From Richelia sinica FACHB-800 (GTDB taxonomy: Bacteria > Cyanobacteriota > Cyanobacteriia > Cyanobacteriales > Nostocaceae), in assembly GCF_014698825.1 (NCBI RefSeq), contig NZ_JACJTT010000019.1, forward strand, positions 32,634-96,633: DNA of 64,000 bases, read 5' to 3'. Position 1 is the stretch's first letter. Each line of letters begins with the position of its first letter. A model generated the notes under the pieces. It searched no databases, was not told where the DNA came from, and saw only the letters and a program-made list of their open reading frames with translations. Of the stretch, positions 10,901 through 19,494 are shown one piece after another. Made by a program: the position numbers and the translations under genes.

Positions 10901-13231
10901 ATCTGCTATTGGTAAATCATAGCTAATAGTTGAATGCACCACTTGAACAGGTTCGCCATCAACTAAGACAAACTGAGTTCGCAATACCTCATGACGTTGG
11001 ATAATTTCGTGGAAGCTTTGTTGCAGGGCAGTTATGTTTACCTTTCCTGTGAGATTAATCTCAATAGGAATGTTATAAGCACAAGTGTCAGGTGCTAACT
11101 GATGAATAAACCATAATCCTTGCTGAGAATAAGATAAGGGATGATAGTTAGTGCTTTTTTTACTTTTGCTTACTGTGACTAATGGCCCATCCCCCGCTGC
11201 GATTTCTGCGAGGATTTTTGTTGCCAATTCTTTTAGACTCAAATTCTCAAAAAAGTCAGCCACACAGACAACTACTTCTAAATTACCTTCAATGCGATTT
11301 TTTAACTCAAAAACTCTTAATGAATCCAGTCCTAAGCCGCTTAAAGGTTGTTGAATATCTAGTTGTGTAGCTGGAATTTTCAAGACTCTTGCTACTTGTT
11401 CCACTAGGTAAGACTCTAAGAAAAGTTGAGACTCATCCTGTGAAAGCGCCAGCAAAGTAGGGCGATTTAGCTGTAAATTTGCCTCTGTTTCTACAAAATT
11501 AATATTTTCAGAAATACTGCTACTGATAATTTGTAATGCACCCGCTAAAAATTCTGCCTTTGTCGCACGGCGTTGAATTTTCCCACTAGAAGTTTTCGGA
11601 ATAGTACCAGGTTTAATTAACACCACTGCATAAACTTGCACCTCAAATTCTTGAGAAACCGCCTGACGAATAGCAGAAATAACTTCTTCTAGATTCGGTT
11701 TGGCACGAAATTCTAGCTCTTGCACCACTACCAATTTCTCTTCTGTCTCTACCTCTACTGCAAATGCGGCATTGCCACCAGCACGTAAAGCTGAATGAGA
11801 ACGTTCTGTGGTGAGTTCAATATCTTGCGGATAAAGGTTGCGACCGCGAATAATAATTAAATCTTTGGCTCGACCAGTAATAAAAAGTTCGTCATTATCT
11901 AAAAAACCTAAGTCCCCAGTCCGCAAAAATGGCCCCTCTCCTGTATCTTGCAAATAGGCTTGGAAAGTTTGCCCTGTTTCCTCAACACGGTGCCAATAAC
12001 CTTTGCCAATGCTAGGCCCAGATACCCAAATTTCTCCCACTTCACCAGCCACACAACGAGTTAAGGTGTCTGGATGAGCAATTACTATTTGCTGTTGGGG
12101 TACAACTCGACCACAACCCACTAATGTGACGGAGTTCTCATCATCAGCCCCATCAATAATCTGATTTTGCTCTAATGCTAATTTTTGTAATTTTTTCGTG
12201 GTGACTAATGCAGACTTCACCGTACCAGATACCATCAAGGTTGTTTCTGCCATGCCATAGCAAGGATAGAAAGCCTCTGGACGAAAACCACATTCAGCAA
12301 AGGTAGCAGCAAATTTTTCTAGGGTTTCGTAGCGAATCGGTTCAGCACCGTTAAAGGCTACATTCCAACTACTTAAATCTAGGGTTGACCGTTGTTCTGG
12401 GGTAATTTTTTCAATACAAAGTTCGTAGGCGAAATTAGGCGCACCACTGGTAGTGCCTTGATAATGAGAAATTGCTTGCAACCACCGATAAGGTCTTTGC
12501 AAAAAAGCCGCCGGTGGCATCATGATACAAGGAAAACCACCATACAACGGTTGCAGTACACCACCAATTAACCCCATGTCATGATAGACAGGTAGCCAGG
12601 TAACAAACTTGCTACTAGAGCTATGTTCCATATACTGGCGTGTCACTTCCGCATTGTGTAGCAGGTTGCCATGGGTGAGCATCACTCCTTTGGGTGTGCC
12701 AGTGGAACCGGAGGTGTATTGGAGAAATGCCAGGGTGTCTGGATTAATGACTGGCTGTTGCCAAGCTGCTTCTATACCAGGTGTGAGGTTATCGGTAGTC
12801 AGCCAGTGAATACTATCTATGTCAAATTTATCAGCCAGCAAAGATTGCAATTGTGCCAGAATTGCCGTCGTGGTCAAGATGACTGCCGCTTGTGCATCTT
12901 TTAAAATGGCTAAGATTCTGGGGGTGTTGCGTTGATTACGTGGTGGATAAGCGGGAACTGCTACAACTCCAGCATACAGACACCCAAAGAAGGCTGGTAA
13001 GTAATCTATGCTGGGTGGGTAAAGCAGTAAGGCACGCTCTCCAGCTAAACCTAATATTTGCAGTTGAGAAGCGATCGCTCTACTCTGGTAATCTAATTCT
13101 GCATAAGTCCATGAATGTGCCTGTGCTTCTCCATCTTGCAGAAAAGTAAAAGCCTCTCTATTGGTTTGTTCTAAGGATCTACAACGCAGTAATTCTACAA
13201 CTGTAGAAAAATCATGAATAGATTGAGTCAT
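7913..13231 (-). CDS. Lipo-initiation NRPS: FAAL-ACP-C-A(Ser)-PCP
   Basis: This protein of about 1772 residues should start a lipopeptide. The first 570 residues are a fatty acyl-AMP ligase (FSTVVELLR, YTSGSTGTPKGVMLTH, LRTGDLG), followed by an ACP (LGLDSLRVFELKN), a condensation domain (HHIITDGWS), an adenylation domain (YTSGSTGKPKGAMNTH, YKTGDLAR) and a PCP (VGGNSLLMVQ). Read against GrsA, the adenylation pocket gives D-V-W-H-I-S-L-I-D, one conservative change from the serine code DVWHLSLIDK, so Ser is predicted. I chose the ATG at 13231. A longer frame begins with TTG at 13258, but the usual FAAL N-terminus fits the ATG. It is the first gene of the minus-strand operon. Confidence 0.93.
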   Translation of the reverse strand: MTQSIHDFSTVVELLRCRSLEQTNREAFTFLQDGEAQAHSWTYAELDYQSRAIASQLQILGLAGERALLLYPPSIDYLPAFFGCLYAGVVAVPAYPPRNQRNTPRILAILKDAQAAVILTTTAILAQLQSLLADKFDIDSIHWLTTDNLTPGIEAAWQQPVINPDTLAFLQYTSGSTGTPKGVMLTHGNLLHNAEVTRQYMEHSSSSKFVTWLPVYHDMGLIGGVLQPLYGGFPCIMMPPAAFLQRPYRWLQAISHYQGTTSGAPNFAYELCIEKITPEQRSTLDLSSWNVAFNGAEPIRYETLEKFAATFAECGFRPEAFYPCYGMAETTLMVSGTVKSALVTTKKLQKLALEQNQIIDGADDENSVTLVGCGRVVPQQQIVIAHPDTLTRCVAGEVGEIWVSGPSIGKGYWHRVEETGQTFQAYLQDTGEGPFLRTGDLGFLDNDELFITGRAKDLIIIRGRNLYPQDIELTTERSHSALRAGGNAAFAVEVETEEKLVVVQELEFRAKPNLEEVISAIRQAVSQEFEVQVYAVVLIKPGTIPKTSSGKIQRRATKAEFLAGALQIISSSISENINFVETEANLQLNRPTLLALSQDESQLFLESYLVEQVARVLKIPATQLDIQQPLSGLGLDSLRVFELKNRIEGNLEVVVCVADFFENLSLKELATKILAEIAAGDGPLVTVSKSKKSTNYHPLSYSQQGLWFIHQLAPDTCAYNIPIEINLTGKVNITALQQSFHEIIQRHEVLRTQFVLVDGEPVQVVHSTISYDLPIADLRDLSAEQRQVTLENLTTELAQHHFDLSSQPLWRGLLLRWTDDEYKLLITFHHIITDGWSVGVFMKELGALYAAFAKGKPSPLPELPIQYVDFAQWQHHNLHSERIQAALTYWKQRLGGKLPLLNLPSDFPRPPVQTFNGAKVQLSLPQNLTAALKHLSHRENATLFMTLLAAFKTLLYRYTGQTDILVGSPVASRNSVEVESLIGLFVNVLVLRTDVSKQPSFRELLARVKSTALAAYVHQDLPFDQLVDELQPQRDLSYNPLFQVMFVLQNVPIPIPQLSDIAVSFHEGDNSAAKFDLTLFMEDREEGLVATLEYNRDLFHADTMQRMLGHFQTILESIVSAPDTQITELPLLTVDERHQLLVEWNDTQKHYPQSQCIHQLFEQQVDNTPDAVAVVFKNQQLTYGELNQRANQVAHYLQTLGVKADTLVGICMERSLEMVIAILAILKAGGAYLPLDPTYPRERLAFMLADAQVSVLLVQPHLVAQLPPHEAQLVSIHPESLEFAGYSPENPIQEVTEENLAYVIYTSGSTGKPKGAMNTHKGLCNRLLWMQDTYQLTASDKVLQKTPFSFDVSVWEFFWPLLTGASLVIAKPGGHQDSSYLVQLIAQEEVTTLHFVPAMLQVFLEEPELEKCSSIKRVICSGEALSVELQKRFFARLNAELHNLYGPTEAAIDVTYWACQPHSHEKIVPIGRPIANTKIYILDQHLQPVPVGVSGELHIGGVGLGRGYWQKPELTQEKFIASPFEPRDILYKTGDLARYLSNGNIEYLGRIDHQVKIRGFRIELGEIEVVLAQYPKVKETVVLAREDRANHHYLVAYVVPHEEMTFAVNELRDYLQEQLPDYMIPAAFVELNKLPLSPNGKIDRQGLPVPVIQRSDLQTAYEAPTSELERAIAKIWLEILHIEKVGINDNFFDVGGNSLLMVQVNHKIREVLQWEISVVEMFQNPTIKSLSQYININSRAVDNLTVLNNRIHKQKESVNRQKILMKRSRNIN

Positions 13232-13920
13232 CGTACTTTCACTACCTGATGCACACAAGACAACTGGAAACTAAGCAGCAAAACTTTCATACAGCGGCAT
13301 CATGCCAACACTAAGCAATCAGTTGGTCGCTGATTCCCTATGCAGAGACATCCCATAACCCGTTTCTACAAGGTCTTTGCATTATTCGCTAATGCCTTTG
13401 GTTTTGACTCTGACATCACTTATTGCTACTAATTTTCAATTAGTTGTTTTAAACATAAGGGAATTAATTGAAAATTACAAGCAACTATCTATCAATAAGT
13501 CTTATCAACAAGTAATTTATATATAAGTTTAATTAGCTACAGTGAGTTATCTACGTAGTGACATGAATCGCTTATATGTGACCAAAATTTAACTTGATAG
13601 TTAACCATTTTTTTTGCTACCTCGCCACGGCAGGATAAATGTTTGCCGGCTTTAATCTGGCATCTGCTATAGCCAGACCTAATTGATCTCGGATCTCACC
13701 AATACTTGCATCTCCAGAATCTTTATGATAGTAGTTCTTATTAGTTTCTAAATTAGATGCAAATTATTCGCATATAGCTAATTGAGAATAATTAAATTTA
13801 ATTTATTTATCCTTATCAAGAAATATTTACGCCTGGAGACCAGACGTGGAGATTTCTGCTGACTGAAAGGATGAGTAGACCAGGTAGCTCATAACAGGTG
13901 TATTGGTAGGAGTCAGGTAA
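13232..13920. other. Intergenic region between divergent biosynthesis operon and receptor gene
   Basis: About 690 bp with no convincing reading frame. It is AT-rich and must hold the promoters of both the minus-strand lipopeptide operon and the plus-strand TonB receptor. The only regulatory candidate seen is a weak Fur-box-like stretch near 13780-13800. The receptor has a plausible ribosome-binding site (GGTAGGAGTCAGG) just before its ATG. Confidence 0.5.
13780..13800. promoter_or_regulatory. Weak Fur-box-like sequence
   Basis: TGAGAATAATTAAAT resembles the 7-1-7 Fur consensus TGATAATnATTATCA with about four mismatches. It lies 120 bp before the TonB receptor start, where iron control would be expected. 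The match is poor in an AT-rich background, so this is only a candidate. Confidence 0.25.
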
Positions 13921-16905
13921 ATGAAGTTGGAGTTAATCAAAGAAATCCATTCGGTTGGGTTAGTATTGGCGATAATTAGCGGTTTAGTACAACCTGCTCA
14001 GGGTGCAGAGCAAACAAAAGCAATATCTACAGTTCAAGACAAAGAACAATACTCAACCAGTGCAGCCCAGTTATTTGCTCAAAGCAATAATGTTGTTAAA
14101 GTTACAGGTATTAAAGTCAATACTACGGCTAAAGGTATTGAAGTTATTTTAGAAAGCCCCAATATAGAAGCGCTCAAACCAGTTAATAAAAGTCAAAACA
14201 ACAACTTTATAGTAGATATTCCTAATGCAGTTCTATCACTGCCCAAAGCCCAAACCTTTACCCAAGCAAATCCTGCCCCTGGAATTGCCGCTGTCAGCCT
14301 CACTCAAGCTGATGCTAAAACTATCAGACTAACTGTTACAGGAGAAAAAGGTTTACCAACCGCGGAATTATTTGATGGTGATGAAGGCTTAATCTTTGAA
14401 TTAGCACCAGTAGCATCTGTTACCACAACACCACAACAAAGTCAAACATTAGTCAAAATTACAGCCGTTAATTTTAATACCACTAATAACGGACTAGAAA
14501 TTATCTTAGCCACTCCAGAAGGAGACAAACTACAGGTATCACCCCAAAAAGACGGTAACACTTTTATTGTTGACATTCCTTCAGCCCAACTGAGTCTACC
14601 CAATGGTGACACAGTTAGCCAAAAACAACCCATTGCTGGAGTTAGTGACATCACCGTGACTAACTTGAATTCCAGTACCATTCGACTGAGTGTGACGGGA
14701 ACAGATAATACACCCACAGTAGAACTGTTTGATAGTGATGATGGTTTAATTTTTGGTGTCACGTCAACAGCATCTGCACCCCAACCAGAAGCCCAACCTA
14801 CACCTACACCTACCCCTCAACCAGAAACTCAACCAGAAGCCCAACCTACACCCACCACTCAATCTAATAATCAAACAGCAGAACCAACTGCACCAGAAAC
14901 ACCAATAGAATTAGTAGTGACAGGTGACAAAGATGGTAGTTACTTAATACCTGAAGCTACAACCGCAGCCAAAATAGATGCACCGCTACGAGATATTCCG
15001 GCATCTGTTCAGGTGATTCCCAAAGAGGTGATAGAAGACAGACAAGTTGTGCGACTGAGTGAGTTAGCTAACAACGTCAGTGGTGTGCAACAGCAATCAG
15101 GTTATGGTGGTTTATCTTCTTCGGGTTACTTTATTCGCGGTTTTGAGTCGAGTTTTGAATCCCTGCGTAACGGATTTAAAGATTTTGGTTTTACCAGCCC
15201 TCGTGATGTTGCCAATATTGAACGAGTAGAGTTTCTGAAAGGGCCTGCATCCGTTCTTTATGGCAGTGCCAATAACCCCGGTGGTGTAGTAAATACCATC
15301 ACTAAGAAACCTTTAGCAGAACCTTTTTATCGAGCTAGTTTTACGGCTGGGAGTTATGACTTTTATCGCCCCACCATTGATGTAACTGGCCCGTTAACAG
15401 AGGATAAATCTGTACTTTATCGTTTAAATGCTGCCTATGAAAATTCTCGCAGTTTCCGGGATTTCCATGAAAATGAAAGCTTTTTTATCTCGCCGGTCAT
15501 TACCTGGAATATTGGCCCACGCACCAGTATGACTTTTGAGTATGAAAGTCAAAAGTATGATTACACCTTTGATAGAGGACTGCCACCAGGAAATGTATTT
15601 TTAAACCTTCCCATTAGTCGATTTTTAGGAGAACCTGATGTCAATCAAGCTGAGTTTAAAACTAACTCATTTACCTATAATTTAGAACATCAATTCAGCA
15701 ATGATTGGAAATTACGCCAGGGTTTTAACGTTATTACGACCAAGGGAAATACTCAAATAGCACGCAATGCTAATTTCTCTGAACCTTTTTTAGAAGATGA
15801 TGGCAGGACGCTGCCGAGAGTCGCGCAAAAAACAGATGAAGAACAACAAAACATTTCCTTACAAACGGAAATTGGTGGCAAGTTAAAGACAGGTTCTATC
15901 AGTCATAATGTTTTGTTGGGATTAGAGTTTTCTAACTATAGATTTGCCTATGATTTTGCCAATACTTCCATTGCTGGTATAGATATCTTTAATCCTGTGT
16001 ATGGTGCTAAACCAGGAAAATTTGAGCGGTCATTCTATGAAGAATATGGCGGTGAAACTGTAGCATTGTATTTCCAAAATCTCATTGAATTTACGCCTAA
16101 TTTAAAACTATTAGCTGGTGGGCGCTTTGATTGGGTAAATTCTTTCTATAGAGACTTAGCTGCCAATGCTTATGAATTTGAATCATCTGATTCTAACTTT
16201 TCACCACGAGTAGGTATTGTCTATCAACCCACTGACTCTACTTCACTATATGCGAGTTGGACAAATTCTTTTAACCCGCAATTTTTTAGTCGTAGCCGGA
16301 CAAATGAGCAATTTAAGCCAGAAACAGGGGAACAATTTGAGGTAGGAATTAAACAGGAGTTCTTTAACAAACGCCTATCAGCAACTTTGGCATACTTTGA
16401 TATCACCAAAAATAATGTCTTAACTCCCGATCCTCAAGATCCTAACTTCAGTATTCAAACTGGGGAACAAAAAAGCAGTGGTTTGGAATTAGATATTACA
16501 GGTGAAATTTTGCCAGGATGGAAGATAATTGGTACTTATGCTTATACCGATGCTTATGTTAGTCAATCCAATAATTTAGACCAATTGAATGATAGGTTAC
16601 AAGCCGTGCCATTTAATAGTGCCAGCTTATGGACAACCTATGAATTTCAGCAGGGGAATTTGCAAGGTTTGGGATTTGGGCTAGGAGTTGTTTATGTTGG
16701 TGAGAGAGAAGCAACTCTTCCAAATAGTATCAAGCTTCCTTCCTATGTGAGAACAGATGCCAGTATCTTTTATCGGCGCAATAATTGGCGGGCAGCAATT
16801 AATGTTAAAAACCTGTTCGAGACTAAGTATTATGAATCGCAGGGTTTTTATATAGTTCCTGGTGCACCACTGACTGTCTTAGGAACTATTTCTTTTGATT
16901 TTTAA
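13921..16905 (+). CDS. TonB-dependent siderophore receptor with two N-terminal AMIN domains
   Basis: A 994-residue outer-membrane receptor that takes up ferric siderophores with energy from TonB. It has a signal peptide (cleavage near PAQGA, about residue 28), two AMIN domains (about 58-165 and 175-285, each with a VDIP.A.LSLP-like core), a Pro/Thr/Gln-rich linker (about 288-330), a plug domain (about 345-470, with DIPASVQVIPKEVIEDRQ and the LYGSANNPGGVVNTITKKP motif) and a 22-strand-type barrel ending in ISFDF. AMIN domains bind periplasmic partners such as peptidoglycan and are common in cyanobacterial receptors. It is divergent from the lipopeptide operon, which suggests uptake of that product. 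A stem-loop terminator follows. Confidence 0.93.
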   Translation: MKLELIKEIHSVGLVLAIISGLVQPAQGAEQTKAISTVQDKEQYSTSAAQLFAQSNNVVKVTGIKVNTTAKGIEVILESPNIEALKPVNKSQNNNFIVDIPNAVLSLPKAQTFTQANPAPGIAAVSLTQADAKTIRLTVTGEKGLPTAELFDGDEGLIFELAPVASVTTTPQQSQTLVKITAVNFNTTNNGLEIILATPEGDKLQVSPQKDGNTFIVDIPSAQLSLPNGDTVSQKQPIAGVSDITVTNLNSSTIRLSVTGTDNTPTVELFDSDDGLIFGVTSTASAPQPEAQPTPTPTPQPETQPEAQPTPTTQSNNQTAEPTAPETPIELVVTGDKDGSYLIPEATTAAKIDAPLRDIPASVQVIPKEVIEDRQVVRLSELANNVSGVQQQSGYGGLSSSGYFIRGFESSFESLRNGFKDFGFTSPRDVANIERVEFLKGPASVLYGSANNPGGVVNTITKKPLAEPFYRASFTAGSYDFYRPTIDVTGPLTEDKSVLYRLNAAYENSRSFRDFHENESFFISPVITWNIGPRTSMTFEYESQKYDYTFDRGLPPGNVFLNLPISRFLGEPDVNQAEFKTNSFTYNLEHQFSNDWKLRQGFNVITTKGNTQIARNANFSEPFLEDDGRTLPRVAQKTDEEQQNISLQTEIGGKLKTGSISHNVLLGLEFSNYRFAYDFANTSIAGIDIFNPVYGAKPGKFERSFYEEYGGETVALYFQNLIEFTPNLKLLAGGRFDWVNSFYRDLAANAYEFESSDSNFSPRVGIVYQPTDSTSLYASWTNSFNPQFFSRSRTNEQFKPETGEQFEVGIKQEFFNKRLSATLAYFDITKNNVLTPDPQDPNFSIQTGEQKSSGLELDITGEILPGWKIIGTYAYTDAYVSQSNNLDQLNDRLQAVPFNSASLWTTYEFQQGNLQGLGFGLGVVYVGEREATLPNSIKLPSYVRTDASIFYRRNNWRAAINVKNLFETKYYESQGFYIVPGAPLTVLGTISFDF

Positions 16906-16962
16906 TTTCGGAAGTGATGAGTATTTTCTAAACTTTAATATTTCCGTGTCAAAATATGGCTG

Positions 16963-16986
16963 AAGCTGGAACAAATCCAGCTTTTT
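16963..16986 (+). terminator. Rho-independent terminator of the receptor gene
   Basis: An 8-bp stem AAGCTGGA / TCCAGCTT with a 5-base loop is followed by TTTC. It sits 58 bp after the receptor stop. Confidence 0.65.
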
Positions 16987-16991
16987 CTTGT

Positions 16992-17228
16992 TTACGGAGT
17001 TTCTTTGAGGGCCTTACGAGCTAATTTCACATAGGTTTTGACAGTGGCATAAGGGATTTCCAAGTCTTGAGCAATGGCTTGTAATGATTCTCCCATTTCT
17101 CGCCGTGCTAAAATGGTTGCCCAGGTGGAAGCAACTTTTTCAGTGCGATCGCCCCCTGTCCGCTTACGTTGGGCTGTAAATATTGCTGCTAATTCCTCAA
17201 TGCGATCGCACCACCCACACCTCCCCAT
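16992..17228 (-). CDS. Small helix-turn-helix protein
   Basis: A 78-residue protein whose C-terminal half (GESLQAIAQDLEIPYATVKTYVKLARKAL) looks like a helix-turn-helix of the sigma-70 region 4 or resolvase kind. No other domain is visible. Its function is unknown. The N-terminus holds two Cys (CGWC), so it may instead be a fragment of a larger DNA-binding protein. Confidence 0.5.
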   Translation of the reverse strand: MGRCGWCDRIEELAAIFTAQRKRTGGDRTEKVASTWATILARREMGESLQAIAQDLEIPYATVKTYVKLARKALKETP

Positions 17229-17558
17229 CCATACTTCAACCGTTTCCTTATCCTCTTCATCACAACCCTCTCTACAATAAAGTATCTTTTGTAACCAACA
17301 CTATGATAGTGCGTCAGTTAAAAATTCATTGATTGACTGTGTTGAGTAGAGAAATTTATGTAAAAATAATACAAAAGCTTTCAGGAAAATAACCAATAAA
17401 TTAAACTATTACAGGACAGCGTTAATATAGTAACCCTCAAAACCGTTTGTTATTGAATTTGCAATTAGGCAACATGGAAAGAACTCTTTGGCTCTCTCCC
17501 CATCGACAATTACAACCATGGCTAATATAAGTATTTTTATGGTGTCAGGAGTTGAATA
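17229..17558. other. Intergenic region, nothing recognised
   Basis: 330 bp upstream of the outer-membrane protein gene. It must hold the promoter of that gene. GGTGTCAGGAGTTGAATA just before 17559 is its ribosome-binding region. No repeat or RNA is recognised. Confidence 0.4.
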
Positions 17559-18053
17559 ATGAAGTCTCGTTCTTCCTTAGTTTCTATTCTAGGGGCTAGT
17601 GTCCTATTAAGTCTGTCTCTCAGCAATCAACCAGCACAAGCTCAAGTAGCATACGGTAGTTATGTAGGTGTGGGCCCAGCATTAGGACTGAGCGATGGTA
17701 CTCAAATTGGAGGTGTACTTGCCTTCCGCTACAAATTACTCGAAAGTCCTCTTTCCTTCCGCGCTCAAGCTTTAATTGGCCAAGGTACAGCGATCGTCCC
17801 TACAGTATCCTACGACCTACCCCTCAACTGGCAAACAGACGCTTATTTAGGGGCTGGTTTAGTGCTAACCAGTGGTGACTCTGCATCCCCAGTCGGTAAT
17901 AAAATTAGCTTTGCCTTGCAACCAGGAATTGATTACGTTCTCCCCAATAGTAATACAGTTATTTTTGGCAACGCCATTATCGCTTTTGATGCCTACCGTA
18001 ACGGTGGTGGTGCGGCTGTATCACTCCAAGGCGGCGTAGGGTTGCGGTTTTAA
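17559..18053 (+). CDS. Predicted outer-membrane beta-barrel protein
   Basis: A 164-residue exported protein. A signal peptide (MKSRSSLVSILGASVLLSLS, cleavage after PAQAQ near residue 29) is followed by alternating short strands rich in Gly, Tyr and Phe. The last residue is Phe (GGVGLRF), the usual signal for barrel insertion. It is probably a small 8-stranded barrel. The family is not recognised and no ligand can be inferred. It stands alone, 160 bp before tRNA-Val. Confidence 0.7.
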   Translation: MKSRSSLVSILGASVLLSLSLSNQPAQAQVAYGSYVGVGPALGLSDGTQIGGVLAFRYKLLESPLSFRAQALIGQGTAIVPTVSYDLPLNWQTDAYLGAGLVLTSGDSASPVGNKISFALQPGIDYVLPNSNTVIFGNAIIAFDAYRNGGGAAVSLQGGVGLRF

Positions 18054-18215
18054 TACTTGATAGTAGAGAAACTTAGCTACCGATAGTAAATGCCAGGGAG
18101 ACAAAGGTTAACATTATCTTCCGTCTCCTATCTATTAAAACCATAGCCAATTACTGAGATTCGATAATTGACTTATTCCCAATTTATATGCTAAATTCAG
18201 TAATTGTGTGGGTAA

Positions 18216-18289
18216 GGACGTATAGCTCAGTTGGTTAGAGTACATCGTTGACATCGATGGGGTCACTGGTTCGAATCCAGTTACGTCCA
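18216..18289 (+). tRNA. tRNA-Val (anticodon GAC), CAST attachment target
   Basis: It folds as a normal 74-nt cloverleaf: acceptor GGACGTA/TACGTCC with discriminator A, D arm GCTC/GAGT, anticodon arm CATCG-TTGACAT-CGATG and T arm ACTGG-TTCGAAT-CCAGT. Anticodon GAC reads valine codons. The last 17 bases before the discriminator (18272-18288) are exactly the target of two delocalised homing guides nearby and are preceded by GTT, a fitting V-K PAM (GTN). The transposon lies downstream and leaves the tRNA intact. Confidence 0.95.
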
Positions 18290-18335
18290 CTTTATGAATA
18301 TATTCATTGGTAATTGTACATGCTCTGTGCTGTCG

Positions 18336-18457
18336 ATTGCCAAATTATTTGACCGCGTTGACAAATTGTTGTCCGTATTGCCAAATTATTTGACCGCGTT
18401 GACAAATTGTTGTCCGTATTGCCAAATTATTTGACCGCGTTGACAAATTAATCGTCC
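18336..18457. repeat. TnsB-type binding sites, crRNA-side transposon end
   Basis: A 41-bp unit starting ATTGCCAAATTATTTGACCG repeats three times without gaps, at 18336, 18377 and 18418 (the last slightly shortened). Each unit holds two sites, TTGCCAAATTATTTGACC and TTGACAAATTGTTGTCC, giving six in total. The same motif occurs at the tnsB-side end, as expected for transposase binding sites. Confidence 0.85.
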
Positions 18458-18660
18458 TTTTGGTTCGGTTAATCAATCTGCTAAATCCAGCACTCACATC
18501 TTCCTGTCTACATTCTCAATTATAGAGGATGTAATTTCACCACGAAAAATTCAATTGAGCAGGGTTGGAAATAAATTTTTTGCGTGGCGTTCTGCTTCTC
18601 GCTGTTAGGTGCTGATGCGTACAAATTTTTTCAGTATTTGGGCAAATTATCTAATGTAAA

Positions 18661-18690
18661 GGACGTAACTGGATTCGCTTTCAACCCACC
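18661..18690 (-). ncRNA. Delocalised homing crRNA of the intact CAST (tRNA-Val guide)
   Basis: On the minus strand a partial repeat GGTGGGTTGAAAG (18690-18678) is followed by the 17-nt spacer CGAATCCAGTTACGTCC (18677-18661). The spacer matches tRNA-Val 18272-18288 without mismatch; the next base differs. Such atypical guides outside the array direct V-K transposons to tRNA genes. It lies between the end repeats and the CRISPR array, on the strand used by the array, so it may be made by readthrough from the array. Confidence 0.88.
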
Positions 18691-18745
18691 TTTTTCTAAC
18701 AGCTTTTTTATAAAGCGGAGTGTTTATAAAGCAATTATCAAGCTT

Positions 18746-19293
18746 GTTTCAACCCGCCCCACTTCGGGAGGGGTGTTGAAACCCAGCCATAGATGGTGTC
18801 ACTTGCGTCAAAAACAGGCAAACTTTCAACCCGCCCCACTTCGGGAGGGGTGTTGAAACTTGGTAACAACATCAATAACCAAACTAATCAAATCTTTCAA
18901 CCCGCCCCACTTCGGGAGGGGTGTTGAAACAAATGTGTGTACTGTTGATCACTCCTTATCTTTTCTCTTTCAACCCGCCCCACTTCGGGAGGGGTGTTGA
19001 AACAAATTAAGCCGATGGCTGCAAAAACTGACTTAACTTTCTTTCAACCCGCCCCACTTCGGGAGGGGTGTTGAAACTCATCCAAGACGAGGAAACTCAA
19101 TCTAAGATTTTGCTTTCAACCCGCCCCACTTCGGGAGGGGTGTTGAAACTCCAAGCAAATTCAGGCGCTGTCCAACATCTTTGGCTTTCAACCCGCCCCA
19201 CTTCGGGAGGGGTGTTGAAACTTGGCAGAAAACTTCTCCACTCAAAAGTGGTACAGCTTTCAACCCGCCCCACTTCGGGAGGGGTGTTGAAAC
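18746..19293 (-). CRISPR. CRISPR array, 8 repeats and 7 spacers
   Basis: Repeats of 37 bp start at 18746, 18823, 18894, 18967, 19041, 19113, 19185 and 19257. On the minus strand each begins GTTTCAACACCCC and ends GGGCGGGTTGAAAG, the V-K form. Spacers are 40, 34, 36, 37, 35, 35 and 35 bp from left to right. The left-most (leader-distal) repeat has lost its outer base (GTTTC instead of CTTTC on the plus strand) and borders the 40-bp spacer. Transcription should run leftward from the tracrRNA side. Spacer targets cannot be identified here. Confidence 0.97.
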
Positions 19294-19494
19294 TCCGCCC
19301 GACCAAACCCTTATCTAGAGACACTTCCAAAGGTGATTTTGGCAAAGGTGTCTAAATCTGCTTTGAATTTCCCTTTTCAGGGAGTATTACTCAAACCATA
19401 AATATCTGAAACACAGACTAGACAAAGGATTTGGACTTTTGGCAGAAACCCAGGGAAATTGACCTCGCTTATGGTTTGCCAAAAATAAATAATT

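Noticed and set aside
13232..13258. TTG at 13258 as the FAAL-NRPS start
   Set aside because: The nine extra residues are not family-like, and the ATG at 13231 gives the usual FAAL N-terminus.
18726..19345. Proteins encoded across the CRISPR array on both strands
   Set aside because: They consist of translated repeats (STRPTSGGVLK, SFNTPPEVGRVES) and have no independent support.
19318..19352. Hairpin between the array and tracrRNA as a terminator
   Set aside because: The stem is broken and no T-tract follows on the minus strand; it may belong to the leader but no role can be supported.
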